Positions 12,170-23,711 are shown, counted from the first letter of the stretch. The stretch is 64,000 nt of DNA from Spinacia oleracea (GCF_020520425.1 NC_079487.1:132268385-132332384); one strand, 5' to 3'. The notes: generated by a model not told the origin, from the sequence alone. A program made the numbers and translations.

Positions 12170-12411
12170 CGAGGTCGGTGAGGCGGCATGATGTGATGTG
12201 TGAGCAAATACATCACAACGCCAAACATGTACCATTTATTTAAAAAAGTATCATTTCAATAAATAAATAAAAAGAGTACCATTTCGTTAAACAGAGTACC
12301 ATTTCGATAAATATATGTACCATTTTTCATAAAAAGCAAAGTACCATTTTCGATTAAAACATGTACCATTTCATTGATTTTTTTTGCTGCAGCCTGCGAT
12401 TTTGACTTCCT
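12170..12411. mobile_element. Small mobile element with GTACCATTT repeats, copy 1
   Basis: Flanked by a 10-bp direct repeat TGTAGTAGTA (12160-12169 and 12412-12421) and absent from the paralogous site near 10404. Starts CGAGGTCGGTGAGGCGGCA, ends CGATTTTGACTTCCT. The interior has GTACCATTT spaced about 20-25 bp apart five or six times. No clear TIRs or poly(A). The same start, end words and interior occur at 14311-14800. Confidence 0.6.
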
Positions 12412-12529
12412 TGTAGTAGTAATGTACTGTATATTTTTATCCAAGTTGGCAAACGTAGCATTTTAATTAAAATGAGGGAACACACCTAGTAGTCTAGTCC
12501 CTATACCTACTTGGCTAATCCACATGATG

Positions 12530-14310
12530 AGTAGATAATAGTGTCAAAATAATAATAATAATCAAAAAAATAATAAAAGAGGAGACTCCAATATGAAGAC
12601 TTGGTAAAGGTCGTCTTTCCCTCTAGCTAATACTTGGTACTACTATGAAGTTTGGGTGATGCTTCCTTTCTCACTCAGTGTGTGTAGATCCATTTTCACC
12701 ATTTCATCATCATTTCTACACAACTTCAACCACCACTCTTCTCTTTCAATAAAATACTCAGCCTAACTAGCTTATATTTCGCCGGCCGCGCGCGCCATGT
12801 TAATTATATAGTGTTGGTTGTTGAGACGGCGGCAGCAGCGGCGACGACCACCTTGGATAACCTTGTGAGTACGTTTCTGGTCTTGATTATTCCCACACTA
12901 TATCTTTTATGTTTTTACAGACTAATAATATATTATTCTGGATTTAAATCCCATATTTGTTGATTGAGTTCCATTTTGCATTCATTATATTTTGTTTATG
13001 GCCTAGATCTTCGCTTGGGCCGGCTCAGCTACCGGGCGTCTTAGGCTTTGATTATAGTTGCTGGTGGGCCCCACTGGTTCGAGCTGATTTCTTAATCCAA
13101 ACTTTAACAATTTATGATATAAAATAGGTTTTATTTTCTTGGAATGCGTAACCTTAAACCACATGGTATGCAATCCCAGATATATTGGGCTAGTTTAAGG
13201 TAGTTAAGCTTTCTACCAACTGACTAAGGATTTCTACCTGGAAATATGCATGTAACAATCTTTGTACTAGTTTTCACCAAAAATAAATAAATCTTTGTAC
13301 TAGTGCTAATTAATTTGAAAAGTATTTGATGATTTGTATTATTTGCGTGTCAATTTCTGTTTGGGTTATTACTCGTATTTCGCCAACGGTATTTTTAGTC
13401 TCAACATAATATTGATCCAATTGTGTAAAAATAAAGAGTCGGGATGTGATCGAAACAATAGAGCTTGACAAAAATTTAGATTAAAATTTTAGATAAGTTA
13501 TTGTATGAAACATAATTTATTATGTGGGTTTCGTTACATCCATTTCAATGTGCATTTACTAAAACATACGGAGTAATTTTTCAGTTTTTTTGCTAATATA
13601 GATTGAAGATCTTAGGTGATACGTAAATTAAACATTTATAAGAAGATCTGGTTCGATAGGTGTGCTGATCAGAATCTTAATTTATACCTAGTCTCATTTG
13701 ATTCTAACATGATTTTTTAAATAATAATTTCTATCATATAATCCAACTCTTGAATAATTTAGTGTCCACCTAAAATATCGAAAATGCCTCTTTTTTTTTA
13801 TGCAAGCATGGTACTTTGATTAAAAACGCCCTTACTCCTTTACAAATTGAATTCTTTTGATGTTAATGATATATTATGAGTTGTAGTACATGTATTTAGA
13901 ATATAAATTAAAGCACGCATTGTGTGCGTTTAAATCTAGTAAATGTTAAAGAGATCATAACCATTAGTCACTAGTGTCTATTGTTCTTGACCGCCTTCAG
14001 TTCGTTATGGTGTAGGAAAAATGCTGGTCTAAAAATTCATTTTAGTTTAGATTAGTTCAAAAAAGTAGGTCCTAACTCCTAGTGATTAGTCTTTTTCGTT
14101 TTGTTTCTAAAGCTAGAAAAAGGGACTAGTCTTTTTCGTTTTGTTTCTTTTTCCTCTGCCCAAAAAAAAAAAATAAGAAAAAAGAAAGAAAAAGAAGAAG
14201 CTCCTAGTGAGTAGGAACTTGCCTTAACTGAATAGGAACTTGCCATAATGGCAATAGAAATTTGGAAATTCAACATTTGCATTCGTATGATTTGATGAAT
14301 TAACGCGCAC
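12530..14310. other. Intergenic, possible leader exon and a Helitron 3' end
   Basis: No protein-coding gene is seen. At 12660-12868 a C-rich, leader-like stretch ends at ACCTT/GTGAGT and could be a 5' UTR exon, perhaps of the NB-ARC gene at 16392 (very tentative). At 13911-13939 the sequence GCACGCATTGTGTGC plus GTTTAAATCTAG, followed by T, is a Helitron-type 3' end; no matching 5' end was found. An A-rich run lies near 14161-14200. Confidence 0.35.
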
Positions 14311-14800
14311 GGAGGTTGGCGTAGCGGCAGTCTGTGAGGTATTTCATAATACCTCACAGGGTTATTTTCGTAAATTTACACAAACATCAAACAAATTAGG
14401 AAAAGGACAAAATGAGTAGGACAATAGGAAAAAGACAAAATTAATAAATAAAAGAGAAGAGAATGACAGAAAAAAAGGAGAGAGAAAGTGACATGAACTA
14501 CCATTTCTCTTTTACAATGTACCATTCTTTAAAAAACAAATACCATTTTCTTTTAAAATGTACCATTCTTTAAAAAATAAGTACCATTTTTTAACAAAAC
14601 ACCATTTGTTTTTTACAAAATGTCATTCTTACTTAAAAAATACCATTTCATTTCATTTTTTGTACCATTACATCATTTGTTCGATCCATAATCGGTCCAA
14701 AAAAATATGACAGCAAGCAGTTTTGTCTTTTCTCTATTTTGTCTCTTTGTTGATGTTATGTTTTTGGTGATACATCACAGCATGAGATTTTTACTTCCTC
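14311..14800. mobile_element. Small mobile element with GTACCATTT repeats, copy 2
   Basis: Flanked by the direct repeat ACGCGCAC (14303-14310 and 14801-14808). Starts GGAGGTTGGCGTAGCGGCAG, ends GAGATTTTTACTTCCTC, matching copy 1 at both ends. The interior has at least six TACCATT words spaced 20-30 bp (14500-14670). The start contains TGGCGTAGCGG, close to a tRNA box A, but no box B was found. Confidence 0.6.
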
Positions 14801-14808
14801 ACGCGCAC

Positions 14809-15479
14809 GTGACTGCTGCAGTTCTAAACTAGAAAAAACATTCCCCCGGATATTTGAGGCATTTGTGTCTTGTTTGTCTTGAAGAACTCTGAGTTCGAAT
14901 GGTCTTGGCTTGCGCAAACTGTATTATACTATAATTTATATGGACATATGTACCCCAAGGCCCATGCTCGTCCTATACTCCTATTATACACTCAAGGAGA
15001 ACACAACTGCATTGTGCAAAATAACATGACATACACTCTAGAAAATGTAATATCTTTACGATAAAATTTTTATAAGGTAGTTAATTATAACATTTTTTAT
15101 AAAAAAAACAATTTTACAGAGTACAAGCCACTACAAGGTAGTTTTTGACAAATTTATCTTTTCCTATTATGGAAGTTGCATATTAGTTGCATCATTTCAT
15201 TTTATGTTATGTTTTCACATGCTTATTGGTGCATTTACACTTTAGAGTCTCCACTTTACCCTTACTCATATTTCACATTTAATTACCATAGGCAATTTCG
15301 ATATTTACAATACTCTGTCCTTTTTAATCTTTATACCCAACCCAAATGGTACAAATAACTTTTTTTTTTAAATGGAGGAATTGTAAATGTTCTTTTGGTA
15401 CATATTGAGTATCTTGCACATGTGTCCATAGGCCATAGTCCAAGCTTTGCTTGTTACTTGTTAGAATGCTTGTTCTTAA
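14809..15479. other. Intergenic, nothing recognised
   Basis: AT-rich DNA. Two open frames of 60-64 codons (14870-15064 and 15176-15358) have no recognisable protein features and are judged chance. Confidence 0.5.
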
Positions 15480-15488
15480 TTAAAGTTA

Positions 15489-16044
15489 GGCAAATTTGCC
15501 AAAAAGGACCTTTTATAACTCAAATTTTGCGAGAAAGGACCTTATATAATTTTTTTTGTGAGAACACACCTTAAAGTAATTTTTTTTGCGAGAAAGGACC
15601 TAAGGAAAGTTTTCGGCATTGACTGAGCTTTTCCGGCCATTGACTTGCACGTGAGCAGCACGTGTGGCTTACGTTGGCTAAAGACATTGATTTTCCCGAG
15701 TCTTGAATTTTCAAACTTGATTTTATTTCGATTTTTTTTTTCCAACTTTAGGTTTTAAAGCTTGAATTTTGGAGGAAAATTGGGTGTGATTAGCAATATA
15801 AAGTCACACGTGCTTCTCACGTGCAAGTCAATGGCCGAAAAAACTCAGTCAATGCCGAAAATTTACTTTTGGTTGTCTTTCGCAAAAAAAAAGTTACATT
15901 AAGGTGTGATTTCACAAAATAAAATTATGTAAGGTCCTTTCTCGCAAAAAAAATTACATTAAGGTGTAATTTCGCAAAAAAAATTATATAAGGTCATTTC
16001 TCACAAAATTTGGGTTATAAAAGGTCCTTTTTAACAAATTTCCC
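15489..16044. mobile_element. Non-autonomous Mutator-like element with long TIRs
   Basis: 556 bp with ends GGCAAATTTGCCAAAAAGG and (reversed) GGGAAATTTGTTAAAAAGG. Inverted similarity extends about 200 bp inward, with mirrored AAGGACCTT, TTTTGCGAGAAA and CACGTGAGCAG words. Flanked by an exact 9-bp duplication TTAAAGTTA (15480-15488 and 16045-16053). Not coding. It lies about 350 bp before the NB-ARC start codon at 16392 and so may sit in its promoter or leader intron. Confidence 0.88.
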
Positions 16045-16391
16045 TTAAAGTTATCAAAGTTTATACAGGTTGTAAGTTTTGTTTTGGAAATAAATACATT
16101 ACAAATACCTTACCAATTTACTATTAAAAACCAAACATACTTCGCATTCAAGGTATTTTATATATGGACCAATAACTAATTAACTAGTTACAGATTATTA
16201 AGCAGTTTTACGTGTGCGTTCTCTTCACCTTTAAAACTGGTAGGGAGTTTGCAATATTTGAGCTAGTTGAGTTTTCTCTTGTTTCAGAGTAACTTTGCAA
16301 GCAGCTGCATATAAAATTGGCCAGCGTATGGGCTGATGTCTCCACGGTAACAGTATATTTGATCACAGTTCAAACTCCTGTGGGTATAAAA

Positions 16392-17964
16392 ATGATGGAT
16401 GCTTTACTTCAAATAGCGCCAAAGATATACGAGTTTGGGAAAAAATTCCTGCAGGTGGACATGAGATGTACTGAGCTAAGCAATGTACTCCTTGAACTAG
16501 ATAGCAAGGTGGAAGACATGAATCAAGAAGTGAAAAATCAGGAGGCGCAACCAGGTAAGAAGCGCAAAAAGGTGGTGGACGCCTACTCCGGCCAAGCAAA
16601 ACGGTTCAGAGACTCAGCACAATCGGTATTAGACAGCTGCAGCATGGAGGAACACTGGATGCTGACGCGTATGACGTGGGTACCAAGAATTGAGAAACAC
16701 TACAAGGAAGGACAAGAGCTTTTGACAAAAGGAAGACAGTTACGAGAGGATGGTTTGACATACGACGAGGTTAGAGTACGCGGTGAGATGCTTCCATTGG
16801 AGGATGATCAGTACATTGGGAAGACCTTTTCTAGGATCAGGGATTCAGCTTTTGAAGCCTTGAAAGGTGGTAGAGTTCAATGTATTGGTATTTATGGATA
16901 TACAGGAGCAGGAAAGACTAATCTCATGAAACACCTCTACAACAAAGTTTACCAAGATGATGAGGTGTTTAAGGCCGTATTTTGGGCCACGGCGCCTGAT
17001 AATAATAATGGTAAAGGACACTACAACAAGGCGTTGCAGAAGTGTGTTGCAGATGGGATGTGGATTGATTTGGATAATGATGTTGTTCACGACGAGGTCA
17101 GGTGTGCAGGTATGAAAATGATACAAGTCTCAACTTTAGAATCTGACACGTAGTATTAATTGCCATAGTTAAATATTATTGCAACTTACAACCTTTATCA
17201 TCACCCATGCAGGTAAGATAATGGCCAGACTGCGGGATATAGGCCCGGGCCGTACACTTCTTTTCTTGGATAATGTCAAGGAAGAGTTTCCAGCTTATGA
17301 ACTACTAGGAATACCAGAAAGTAGTAATACTAGTAATGGTGTCAACTGTATCCTGGTGATTAGTACATTGTCTAAAGACGTATGTAACAAGATGGGGTGT
17401 GATCTTCCCCTGAAGATGGAGCTGTTGGAGAAGGAAGAAGCCAAAGATCTGTTCTTACATGAAGTAAAACGCGGGGATAATTATAATAATGATGAGAAAA
17501 GGATTAAAGAAGTAGCGATCAAAGTTGCAAATCAATGTGCAAAAATGCCACTTGCTATAATAGTTATAGCGAGGTCTATGGTTGGGATAAAAGATGTTCG
17601 AGAATGGAATAACAGGTTGAATGAAATGATGGGAATGATATCAAGTATTCATGAGGAAGAAGAGAAGATAGTTGAGCAGCTGAAATTTGGGTATGTTTGC
17701 TTGAAAGATAGAACAGTTCAGCTTTGCTTTTTAGCAGCAGCTAAATTGTTGCCGAATGATTGTCAGATTACGAAAGTGGAAATGATTGAAAAGTGGAAGA
17801 GTTCTGGGTTAATTGGTATGGATCGAAAAGGCAAGCATGTTGATGATCAGGGTCATGTTATATTGAATCAGCTTGAAAGGATGTGTTTGATTCAAGTTGT
17901 AGCAGAGTTTCAGACTGTTACTATGAATAAATGGATCTGGAAAATGGCGAATACAGTTTCTTGA
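16392..17964 (+). CDS. LRR-less NB-ARC protein with MNK in place of MHD (489 aa)
   Basis: NLR-type nucleotide switch protein without LRR. Exons 16392-17109 and 17214-17964 allow for one intron: donor GTGCAG/GTATGA and acceptor CATGCAG/GTAAG, the second exon starting at 17213; the codon is split G/GT. The start is the first usable ATG; an upstream ATG runs straight into a stop. Order: helical N-terminus with basic KKRKK (about 56-60), P-loop GYTGAGKTN (about 169-177), kinase-2 LLFLDNV (about 255-261), RNBS-B VISTLS without arginine, GLPL equivalent MPLAIIV, winged-helix region, then MNKWIWKMA at about 477 where MHD is expected. It stops 8 codons later, so LRRs are absent by gene end, not by a break. 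Closest relative in the window: 57887-59467. Likely cytosolic or nuclear; function inferred only. Confidence 0.85.
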
Positions 17965-18193
17965 GTAGTTGGCTACTTTAAACAATGATTTTAATTACGG
18001 AGTACTACAGTTTTGAACAATTACGATTGTGTTTAATTGCCTTGTTTTGGACCTAATTAAGTTTTTTTCATTTTTGGGGACCAACTTGAATTTGTTTCAT
18101 GTGAAATTAAACATGCTTATTGGTTTATATGCTCTACAATTGAATACATTAAATATTAAATATAAAATGATCTTAGCCATTTATTTTTTATTT
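17965..18193. other. 3' flank of NB-ARC gene 16392
   Basis: AT-rich, no ORF of note; probably 3' UTR and terminator. Confidence 0.4.
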
Positions 18194-18451
18194 AAGGCCC
18201 TATTCTGTTCGACTTATTTTGACTTATTTCAGACAAAATAAGTTTGGATAAGTCCAGTTAAGTTCAGATACGTTCAGATAATATAAGTTCAGCAAAAATA
18301 AGTTTTTTTGAGACGTTTTCACACACAAATAAGTCTATTTCAAACAAAATAAGTTTTTTCAGATAAAATAAATTCAGATAATTTCAGTTAATTTCAGATA
18401 AGTTTAGATAATATAAGTTCAACCAAAATAAGTCCAATAGAACGGAGCCTA
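18194..18451. mobile_element. MITE with AGGCYC...GACTTATTTT ends
   Basis: Left AAGGCCCTATTCTGTTCGAC and right (reversed) TAGGCTCCGTTCTATTGGAC are inverted copies; the interior repeats ATAAGTTCAGATAA many times. A decayed relative is at 48302-48475. The superfamily is uncertain. Confidence 0.55.
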
Positions 18452-18536
18452 AATACTACTCCGCATAAGTATTTTGGTGACATTTAATTTGGGGTATATT
18501 TATGAGAACGTATTTAGTTAGTTCATTTGCGAGGTA

Positions 18537-18819
18537 CTCCCTCTGTATTTATTTAAGGGATACACTTGCTTTTTCCGGCCGTATTTATTTAAAAGATACA
18601 CTTGCCATTTTTAGTAACTTATCAACCCCACCATCTAATTAAATAATCTATCTACTCCCCACCCTCACCCCTCATCCCCTAAAATGACACGGTCCCCACT
18701 TGTTTTACTTATTAAAATATCTTTCTAACCCCATTTGTTTTATTACTTTATTTCATTCAATTCTTTTTCTTAATACACGTGCCCGACCAAGTGTATCTCT
18801 TAAATAAATACGGAGGGAG
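18537..18819. mobile_element. Stowaway-like MITE (ATTTATTTAAGGGATACACTT family), copy 2
   Basis: Best-preserved copy: ends CTCCCTCTGTATTTATTTAA and TTAAATAAATACGGAGGGAG, TA on both sides (18535-18536, 18820-18821). The GATACACTTG words near each end are inverted too. Confidence 0.82.
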
Positions 18820-18821
18820 TA

Positions 18822-20140
18822 CATTTATGTGAATGTGTTCAGGTGAAAAACTGAATTGTAAACGATACTTCTCAAGAAAACACAGTAGCCGAAAAAGAAC
18901 ACTACGGCAAAAAAAAATATTTTTTAAAGGTAAGAAGAATAATACATTAGGATTTAGGAGCCCCTCTGCACAAGGAATACTCCTAAGTAATCACTATCTA
19001 AAATGGAAAGTAACTGAGGACTAGTACGAGAGTCAATACACATTAGTGTTGCTAACTAAATGACCAACATTTGCTATCTAATTTGCTGCTCGATTAGCTT
19101 CTCGGTAGATGTATTTAATATTCCAATTGTCGAAAATTAAGAATTTCCTGGACATCTTGAATGATGAAATGGAGCTTCCACGGTATTTTCCAAGTTCATT
19201 TTACTGCATTGATGACCATCAAGTTGTCTTCTTCAATGTAAAGATGCTTGATGTTGAAATTTTTCGTTTCTTGAAATTTTTTGTAAAGAGCACAAACTTC
19301 TGCCATGAAAACTTACGTACAAATTTTAATTGGATTGCGATGAACTATATCAATGTAACTTACCAAAATTCGTGGATGAATGTTGAACTTTTAAGGGATT
19401 CTGTTTCATAAGTTGCCATTTATTATTGGTGTCGTTCACTCGTTTGTTTTCTTTGATGGCTGCCATCAATCGTCATGCACGTACCTTTCGTACTACCTAG
19501 CCTTTATCTCAAAAATGACAGTAAAATTAAAGAACAACAATTAATGGCTTTGTACGTTCATGTTCACCTTATCTCCTTTTATTTTAGAAATACATTCAAA
19601 TAAATTTCGTTAAGTTCACATAGTTAAATAATAGTAGAATTCAGTCATAATTATGGATATACATGTAACGATCCGAGACATCGTTCGGGACTAAAATCTA
19701 GTTTAGATTTTAAAAGAAAGTCAAAGAAAAATAGGATTACAAATGACAAAGATGATTCAAACATAAGACTTATTGTACACGAGTTTTAAGTTTAAACCAC
19801 TAAGTCAATACCTCATTAGTAACTACATAGGCTTGAAGTGATATATGACTTGTATGAGTAGGAGTATGAATATGAGTATGAGTCATCAATTCATGACTTA
19901 TGAGCTAATGCATGATAAATAAGATACAATATTAAATAAATTTTAACAATTAACACAATTCAAAAGGAAGTTTCTTATCCAATTAACTCCTTTTGACCAT
20001 TTGAGGGTCCATGACTTCTAATTAGGGGAGGTTCCTCTATTAAATAAAATAAAACAAAAATAGATCGATGAGTCAAAGCGAACGTCATTCATAGCCGGTT
20101 AGCCACAAATCACAATATATTGTCTCTTATTACTTTGACG
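18822..20140. other. Intergenic, nothing coding recognised
   Basis: Contains the source or sister of a 90-bp segment (19954-20043) that recurs identically at 22984-23073. The frames at 18833-19024 and 19109-19411 have no protein-like features. The words ACATGTAACGATCCGAGAC near 19661 resemble a repeat end, but no partner was found. Confidence 0.45.
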
Positions 20141-20515
20141 TAAAGATGGTTGTGGACTAGGCCGGGCCGGGCTGAAGTCTGACCCTATTCGGCACGAAAA
20201 AAGTCCGGTCCGACACGAGCACGAAAAAAGTCCGGCACGGCACGGGCACGGAGTCATGGGCCGTGGGCCGGGCCTAAGCCTTAATTTTTTGGAAAAAGCA
20301 CGACACGACTCGACCCGGCACGAAAAAGCACGCTAAATTTTGTAAAATTAGCCTTAGGCACGACGGTCCGGCACGAAAGCCCATGTGCTCTGACCGGGCC
20401 TTGTTTTGAACTTTTTTGCCCGACCCGGCCTGACACGATACAATATGGACCGCCCGACCCGGTTAGGCCGATGGCTCGTAGGGGCTCGACCCGATCCGGC
20501 CCACAGCCATCTTTA
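20141..20515. mobile_element. GC-rich hAT-like element
   Basis: The GC content stands out sharply from the AT-rich surroundings. Terminal inverted repeats are TAAAGATGGTTGTGG and (reversed) TAAAGATGGCTGTGG. TTTGACG flanks both sides (7 bp, with one spacer base on the right), close to the 8-bp duplication of hAT elements. The interior is rich in GGCACGAAAAAG and CCCGACCCGG words. Another diverged copy is at 22745-22983 in reverse. Confidence 0.65.
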
Positions 20516-20520
20516 GTTTG

Positions 20521-20620
20521 ACGGAGTAGGCATGGATGTTATCACAAACATATGTACATGCATTATACATACGGAGTAGGCATGCATGTTATCACAAACA
20601 TATGTACATGCATTATACTT
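20521..20620. repeat. Tandem duplication, 2 x 50 bp
   Basis: Units starting ACGGAGTAGGCATG at 20521 and 20571 differ at only two or three bases; probably a recent slippage or repair duplication directly beside the hAT-like element. Confidence 0.9.
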
Positions 20621-20874
20621 CCTCCGTTCCATAATAGATGCATCGTTTCTCTTTTGACCACTATTTATTAACTACCTTTGACAATTATTCTTTCACATTA
20701 TGTAAAAACAAACATTGTCAAATAAGATCTTGTTAAATTCGTATCAATGTGAGGATTCCAAATATAAATTTGTTATAATTTTACTTACACGTAATTAGAT
20801 ATATTAAAGTTCAAAGAATAATGTTGGGATACGTGAAAAAAAGAAATGATACATCTATTGCGAAACGGAGGAAG
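20618..20874. mobile_element. Stowaway-like MITE
   Basis: Ends CTTCCTCCGTTCCATAATAG and its inverse around CTATTGCGAAACGGAGGAAG, with the ATGCATC/GATACAT pair inside; TA at both flanks. Confidence 0.75.
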
Positions 20875-21031
20875 TATATACATGCTGACAGCCTGGCATG
20901 CATATATGTATGAACATGAAACATGATCAATTGAATTTAATAAAACTTATTGGTTTTATATCTTGATGATGGTGACGGACTCATGGACGAATTCGTTAAT
21001 CATCAAATTAAACAAAGTTAGAAAGTTAATA

Positions 21032-21372
21032 CTCCCTCCGTTCCTAAACACGTGTCCACTTTGGATATTTACACGGTAATTAATAAAATTGAATGGTGTG
21101 TAAGAGGTAATGATTGAGAATGTTTTTTTTTGGGAAAGGAAAAAGTAGATAATTGTTTATTAATAAAGTATATATAAATGTAGATGTGGTGATTGAAAAG
21201 TGGTAAAAGTGTAGAATGTGTAAGAAAAAGTAATAATAATTTATAGAAAAGTGGGAAAAGTGGGAAAAGTGTATGGAAAAGTGGGAAAGGTGTATGTCCA
21301 AAAATGGAAACTGGACACTTATAAGGGAACGCTATTTATGGGAACTGGACACTTATTTAGGAACGGAGGGAG
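21032..21372. mobile_element. Stowaway-like MITE (GTTCCTAAATAAGTGTC family), copy 1
   Basis: Ends CTCCCTCCGTTCCTAAACAC and TTATTTAGGAACGGAGGGAG, TA flanks (21030-21031, 21373-21374). The interior repeats AAAAGTGGGAAAAGTG. Same family as 60650-60993 in the other orientation. Confidence 0.8.
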
Positions 21373-21374
21373 TA

Positions 21375-22085
21375 CCATTTGATAATAAGTCACCTATGTA
21401 TAAGTATAACTATATGCTCCAACAAAATCTTCATTTTCGGGGGTCCTTTGTGGGTGATGTTGACTGCATCAATATCAATTATCAAACACTATATGTCTTG
21501 AAAATCATGGTAAGGTAAGGGACTTAAAAGGTAACCGGTAACCGGTCTAGAGTTGTTTGGCCTTTGACTTTCTGTAGGGTATAGTCCGTATAGTCACCTC
21601 ATTCACCTTGTTATGGACTTATGGGCTATAGCTAGCCGGTTAATTGCCACGGACAATCGGAATGTTACCAAAATTTGGGTTGTAATTTATTTATCTTATT
21701 TTCACTTACTTCGAAAAATAAGTTATAAATAAATTTTAATAAAGTATGTTCATTATAACTTAATTAAACTTTTGTTAGGTTTTAATAAATTTTAATACGT
21801 TCGATTAAATTCGATTAAGTGAAAATTGTGTGAATATAAAATTTACTTATTAGTATCCACATATGCAATAAGAAAATCATAAGTGTAGCACAAAGTTTTT
21901 TTTTTGTACATAAGATTTCAGTTATATTTTTGGTAACGTCTTATGAATACTAAATTTTGTTATGAATCTTATGATGGTTTATGGGGAGCGAGGGCAAACA
22001 TGAATAAAAAAAAAGGAACTTATTTGGAAGGTTTGGAGTTGGTCGATCAAAAGAAAAAGGGGGCAAGGAGAGAGAAAAGCCAATC
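21375..22085. other. Intergenic, nothing recognised
   Basis: AT-rich with AAGGTAACCGGTAACCGGT near 21529. The short frames are chance. Confidence 0.5.
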
Positions 22086-22322
22086 CGTGGACTATAGACC
22101 ATGGTGCACATAGATCATGGTGCACCATGTGCACCAAAAGAACACATGTGCATAAACAAAAGAACATGACACTACGACTAAAGAACATGTAATATAATGT
22201 TTTACTTTTTGTTATAAAAAATCACAATTTATTAAAAATAATAAAAAAATATATGTCGATGTTCTTTTAATTATATACTAATGTTCTTAAGGTGCACCAT
22301 GCTCTATGTGCACCATGGTCCA
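22086..22322. mobile_element. Palindromic GGTGCACCAT MITE, copy 2
   Basis: Inverted ends ACCATGGTGCACATAGATC and CTCTATGTGCACCATGGT enclose an AT-rich centre with AAAGAACATG words. It is the reverse complement of the copy at 11190-11450. Confidence 0.65.
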
Positions 22323-22472
22323 CCTTTTAAATTGCGGTCAAAAGAAAAGGGGAAGGATAGATCAAAGCATTCATTTTTTTTCCTAGGGGAAGATAAAAGT
22401 ATCAATTCATAAACCAACAAAAAAAAGTGTTCCATGAAGCAATTTTTTATGGACATTTTTTAAAAAAGATTA

Positions 22473-22744
22473 CTCCCTCTGTATTTATTTAAGGGATACA
22501 CTTGTCTTTTTCGGCCGTTTTTATTTAAGAGATACACTTGCCATTTTTAATAATTTATCAACACCACAATCCCATTCAATAATATATCTACACCCCACCC
22601 CCATCCCCCACTCCCTAAAATAACATGGTCACCACTTGTTTTTCTTATTAAAATATCTATTCAATCTCACTTGTTTTATTACTTTATTTCATTCAATTAT
22701 TTTTCTTAATACCAGTGCCCGGCCAAGCGTATCTCTTAAATAAA
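22473..22744. mobile_element. Stowaway-like MITE (ATTTATTTAAGGGATACACTT family), copy 3, right end lost
   Basis: Left end CTCCCTCTGTATTTATTTAA with TA before it. The right TIR stops at CTCTTAAATAAA, lacking the last CGGAGGGAG, and the next base is already the GC-rich repeat. It is the first part of a patchwork that ends at 24257. Confidence 0.75.
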
Positions 22745-22983
22745 CCCACGACCATGGGCCTAGCTGGGCCCATGTCAGGCCCACATTGCATCATGTCGGG
22801 CCAGACTGAAAAGTTCAAAACAGGGCCCATGCATGGCCCAAGCCCTCGGGCTTTCTTGTCCGGCCGAGCCATCGTGCCTAAGGCTAATTTACTAAATTTA
22901 GCATGATTTGTAATGGCGGGTCAAGTCGTGTCGTTCCTTATCATTTTTTCCAAAAAAATAAGGCACGGGCCCGGCCCACAGCC
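22745..22983. mobile_element. GC-rich hAT-like element, truncated, reverse orientation
   Basis: Reverse complement of the family at 20141-20515: shared words AAAAGTTCAAAAC, CGTGCCTAAGGCTAATTT, TTTTTTCCAAAAAA and GGGCCCGGCCCACAGCC. Both termini are missing. The open frame at 22715-22906 is a by-product of its GC richness. Confidence 0.6.
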
Positions 22984-23073
22984 CACAATTCAAAAGGAAG
23001 TTTCTTATCCAATTAACTCCTTTTGACCATTTGAGGGTCCATGACTTCTAATTAGGGGAGGTTCCTCTATTAA
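22984..23073. repeat. 90-bp segment identical to 19954-20043
   Basis: Reads CACAATTCAAAAGGAAG to GGTTCCTCTATTAA without a single difference from the copy 3.03 kb upstream, same orientation. It bridges the truncated GC-rich element and the truncated mariner. Confidence 0.95.
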
Positions 23074-23711
23074 TTTACAATGCATGTTCTGTCCCCCATG
23101 GCTATTTGTGCAATAGAGTCATATGTGACTTGAACCTTTTTCCTGCCACACTTGTGATACTTACTTTCCACCACATATGAATTCATTGCTGCCTTCTGCT
23201 TCTTTGCTTTGTCCCATATTGACCCTATGGTTTTTCTGTTGTAATCAAATTCTATGGCTGCATTCCTTATTGTCCCAAACAAAAGAGTTTCTGAATCTGG
23301 AATTTTTCTATTCAGCAGGTACACCAAAATTTCAAGCCTCAATTCATTATTTATTCTAGGAGTCCTAGGCTTATGATGATCTGTTCTTTGTGTTGCTGTT
23401 TGATGATGAATTGGTGATGCATTTTCTGATGGTGGTGGAAAGTTCAAATCAAAAAGAAATGGTACCTCTTGAAAGTTGGTAGTTTGCTGCTGCCCTTCCC
23501 CTTCTACTTCTGGTACTTGCTGTACATATTCAGTGCTGTTTGGTACATCTTCATTAAACCCAATGTCCCCAAAATCAGCAGCAGTATTTTGAGAAGCTTG
23601 TACCAAGTCAGCAGCATCATCACCTACCTCCGAGTCAGAATCGGAGTTAATGCCATCGCCTTCATCATCAGAAAATCCGAGGAAATCGTCATCCTCTTGA
23701 TCTGAAGCCAT
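23070..23711 (-). pseudogene. Truncated mariner transposase, N-terminal 213 aa
   Basis: Nearly the same protein as the first 213 residues of the complete transposase at 32940: starts MASDQEDDDFLGFSDDEGD, has the acidic N-terminus, then the helix-turn-helix-like region with RKTIGSIWDKAKKQKAA. It ends at GDRTCIVN because the element is cut, with the stop supplied by the joined 90-bp segment. It lacks all three catalytic Asp motifs, so it cannot cut DNA; it could at most bind it. Confidence 0.9.

Larger units (their letters stand above)
10500..12529. repeat. Right unit of the tandem segmental duplication
   Basis: Collinear with 3341-10499 minus that unit's three insertions. It has its own insertions: a GGTGCACCAT palindromic MITE (about 11190-11450) and a GTACCATT-repeat element (12170-12411). 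The join CATGATGAG/CAAGGGTCAA at 10499/10500 marks the head-to-tail junction. No genes; short minus-strand frames here are not protein-like. Confidence 0.85.

Noticed and set aside
22715-22906. GC-rich frame of 63 codons
   Set aside because: Lies in the truncated GC-rich repeat; open only because of base composition.
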